A stretch of 6,342 nt of DNA from JABDOU01 sp041567895 (GTDB lineage Bacteria > Actinomycetota > Acidimicrobiia > Spongiisociales > SHLN01), in the NCBI GenBank assembly GCA_041567895.1, contig JBFGAX010000105.1, positions 1 through 6,342 on the forward strand, given 5' to 3'. Positions 5,072-6,342 of the stretch are shown in pieces. Position numbers and translations under genes: made by a program. Below the pieces are notes generated by a model. The model was not told the origin of the DNA and searched no databases. It saw only the letters and a list, made by a program, of their open reading frames with translations. Numbering within the stretch: position 1 is the stretch's first letter; every line of letters begins with the position of its first letter.

Positions 5072-5338
5072 CTTGATAATTCCTGATCCGAAACCCTCCC
5101 CGGCCTGCTGATGGCCTCGGATTGCACAGCGGTGAACATGCGCACCTGAGTTGAAACGAGTTCCTCAACAGCCGTGGGCTTCCGGCGCCCGGTTGGGACT
5201 GCAGCGAAGCCGCGATCGGGGCGAGTGCGGAAAGTGTTCGACGCCGGCTGGACCACCGGGTTAAGGGTCAGGTCTCAAGCATGTCGCCAACAAGATTCGG
5301 TTGGTTTGCCGGTCGACGACCAGGGCGGCGGCACGTCA

Positions 5339-5497
5339 ATGGTGCTCCACACCCAGGCAGTTGATCCAACTCATCAGAAGCGTGAGCAAGCCCGCCAGTG
5401 GCTACTTGAATACAACAGAGGCGACGCGGAAGCCACCAGGGCCGCTCGCGCTTGGTTGAGAACCACAGGACGAGCCAGCAGCCGCATTGCCATATGA
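5339..5497 (+). CDS. small open frame of unknown function
   Basis: This 52-aa frame from ATG 5339 encodes a charged, probably helical peptide (HQKREQARQWLLEYNRGDAE near the middle) with no membrane segment or known motif. The same frame is open upstream to 5174 without recognisable content. Only a weak purine stretch (AGGGCGG) precedes the ATG. It may be a real small protein, a fragment of a lost gene, or chance. The stop overlaps the start of the open frame that leads into the FG-GAP_2 fragment. Confidence 0.25.
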   Translation: MVLHTQAVDPTHQKREQARQWLLEYNRGDAEATRAARAWLRTTGRASSRIAI

Positions 5498-5567
5498 CGA
5501 CAAGCTCGCGGACCGAAGTCACAGTTCAGTCCTACCGAGAAGGAAGCGGCACGTCGCTTGCCAGGGC

Positions 5568-5697
5568 TACTACTCCAAATCCGCTGCCTGGTCGTCCTCC
5601 ACCAAGCTGAAGGCGGCCGATCGAGCAGGCAACGATGGCTTCGGTCGATCAGTGGCCGTCGAAGGCTCGACCGTGGCCGCTGGAGCCCCTCTCGACG
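5568..5697 (+). pseudogene. FG-GAP_2-type repeat fragment
   Basis: In the frame open from 5487 to 5834, the peptide W-x-x-x-TKLKAADRAGNDGFG followed by SVAVEGSTVAAGAPLDD matches one complete FG-GAP_2 propeller repeat (the family pattern is KL-x-A-x-D, FG-x-SVA, G-x-T-x-x-x-GAP). A single blade cannot fold as a propeller. It belongs to a different subfamily from the VCBS-type loops of the gene at 3094, so it is not a copy of it. No signal peptide or good start precedes it. Confidence 0.6.
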
Positions 5698-5834
5698 ACC
5701 GGTTCCATGCCGATGCGGCCCAGGTGCGGGTATCACTGCGCAAGCTCGCCGGGCTCGACACCTCACTCCTGCTTCCCGGTCACGGCGAACCCTGGTCGGG
5801 GAGCATCGACGACGCGCTGGTCCTGGCCGGTTGA
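5698..5834 (+). pseudogene. C-terminal fragment of a metallo-beta-lactamase-fold hydrolase
   Basis: The peptide FHADAAQVRVSLRKLAGLD followed by LLLPGHGEPWSG and SIDDALVLAG ends at TGA 5832-5834. PGHG-P near the C-terminus, after a helix with S-L-x-K-L-x-x-L-D, is typical of the last 45 or so residues of MBL-fold hydrolases, where that His is a metal ligand. The HxHxDH motif and the rest of the fold are absent. The fragment is fused in frame behind the FG-GAP_2 piece. Confidence 0.6.
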
Positions 5835-5877
5835 AGCTCGGGCTCATCCTCGGGTACGCCGTATCGGGCCCGCTCAC

Positions 5878-5969
5878 CACAAAGGTACATAAGCCTCTAG
5901 ACGCAGTGGCCGCACAGGTGCAGGCTGGCAGGGACGAAGGTACATGCGATGTCTGCTGCATCTCCTGCC
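5878..5969 (+). repeat. 92-bp direct repeat, copy 2
   Basis: This is the partner of 2924-3015, 88 of 92 identical. It covers the 71 bp upstream of the integrase start and the first seven codons. It contains GGTACA at 5884 and 5939; a third lies just beyond at 5973. Its position directly before the integrase is where attP or Int/Xis binding sites are often found. Confidence 0.95.
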
Positions 5970-6342
5970 ACAGGTACAAAGCCTGGACGCCGACGAGACT
6001 CGCACGACCCGACTGACACCAAGTACTTGTTCAAGCGAGGCAAGACGTGGTGGGTGAAGGTCTCTGTTCCTCCCAGCCTGCGCTCTCACCTGGGCTATGA
6101 CCTCCGCCGGTCGCTGCGTACGCACGATCTACAAGAAGCACAGAAAGCCCGCGGTCTCGTCGTTGCCGAGCTGCGCGCGAGGATCGCCAGAACAAAGCGC
6201 GAACTCGAACCTGCCGCTGCCCGCCCGGACCTGACTGGACCTGGCATTCCGATCATCGACCGACAAGATTTCTCCGACGTCACGTTTCTGATCGAGGTGT
6301 ATCACCCGGCGTTGGCCAAGGCCGCCCAACCAGGCCAATTCG
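5949..6342 (+). CDS. tyrosine-recombinase integrase, 5' part
   Basis: An open frame of 131 codons runs from ATG 5949 off the window edge. Residues 25-65 (KYLFKRGKTWWVKVSVPP, then LRRSLRTHDLQEAQ) match the N-terminal arm-binding type domain of phage-like integrases: a short beta hairpin with R-G-x-x-W, a V-P-x-x-L-R segment, then R-x-S-L-x-T-x-D-x-x-x-A. A basic linker and helix follow (68-86). The core-binding and catalytic domains lie outside the window, so intactness is unknown. AAGG (5937-5940) stands 8 nt before the ATG. It presumably recombines a site at the tRNA-Ala 3' end. The start lies inside the 92-bp repeat, and a shorter relative survives as a relic at 2995-3068. Confidence 0.8.
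   Translation, partial: MSAASPATGTKPGRRRDSHDPTDTKYLFKRGKTWWVKVSVPPSLRSHLGYDLRRSLRTHDLQEAQKARGLVVAELRARIARTKRELEPAAARPDLTGPGIPIIDRQDFSDVTFLIEVYHPALAKAAQPGQF

Larger units (their letters stand above)
5072..5877. other. gene-debris region without an intact gene
   Basis: Between the FG-GAP terminator and the second 92-bp repeat no complete gene is recognisable. 5072-5338 shows nothing I can identify beyond short inverted repeats such as GTTGA/TCAAC (about 5152-5169). 5339-5497 is a small open frame. 5568-5834 joins fragments of two unrelated protein families. 5835-5877 is unassigned. The pattern is typical of decayed accessory DNA near integrases. No further copy of the tRNA-Ala T-arm core is seen here. 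Confidence 0.55.

Noticed and set aside
4483..5256. 257-codon frame on the - strand
   Set aside because: It is antisense to the PKD and C-terminal domains of the FG-GAP protein and runs through its terminator; open only because of high GC.
2924..5969. Composite transposon or IS flanked by direct repeats
   Set aside because: The repeats carry no terminal inverted repeats or transposase; they hold an integrase 5' end instead.
5374..5979. 201-codon frame on the - strand across the debris and 92-bp repeat
   Set aside because: Peptide is Arg/Pro/Ser-rich without motifs, while the opposite strand shows recognisable FG-GAP_2, MBL and integrase sequence.

Overview
The window looks like chromosomal DNA of a high-GC actinobacterium. 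The GC-rich coding, the SdpI-family protein, the T-rich-linker lipoprotein and the U-tract-poor terminator hairpins all fit, and an uncultured Acidimicrobiia-like lineage is possible, but nothing here fixes the genus. All genes I can support read on the + strand.

Left part (1-2593), core-like: a non-coding leader (1-467) carries five CAG motifs spaced exactly 11 bp apart, resembling an OmpR/PhoP-type operator. It precedes a secreted lipoprotein of unknown function (468-1637), which ends at a 14-bp hairpin (1742-1776). A gene-free stretch (1777-2068) folds on paper into a multi-branched structure closed by a 9-bp helix. Then come a small SdpI-family membrane protein (start uncertain, stop 2494) and a complete tRNA-Ala(GGC) gene (2517-2593).

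Middle (2594-3068), an integration scar: 24 bp of the tRNA 3' end are repeated exactly 122 bp downstream. Around them sits a short array of T-arm-like sequences in alternating orientation, with strong hairpins between. Next come a 92-bp sequence and the relic of a tyrosine-recombinase gene that has lost about 247 bp.

Right part (3069-6342), accessory: a secreted 641-aa protein with a seven-bladed FG-GAP/VCBS propeller, a PKD domain and a conserved C-terminal module (3094-5019) ends at a long hairpin. It is followed by about 800 bp of gene debris, namely an FG-GAP_2 fragment fused in frame to a metallo-beta-lactamase C-terminus. A second copy of the 92-bp sequence (88/92 identical) then leads into an apparently intact integrase gene that runs off the window (5949 onward).

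The most notable result is the pair of 92-bp repeats. Each spans the start of an integrase gene. They are about 96% identical, while the integrase sequence beyond them is only about 70% identical between the two copies. They bracket a 2.95-kb cargo region beside a tRNA gene, which suggests a conserved cis-acting recombination or regulatory site, or recent homogenisation, in a tRNA-Ala-targeting element family.
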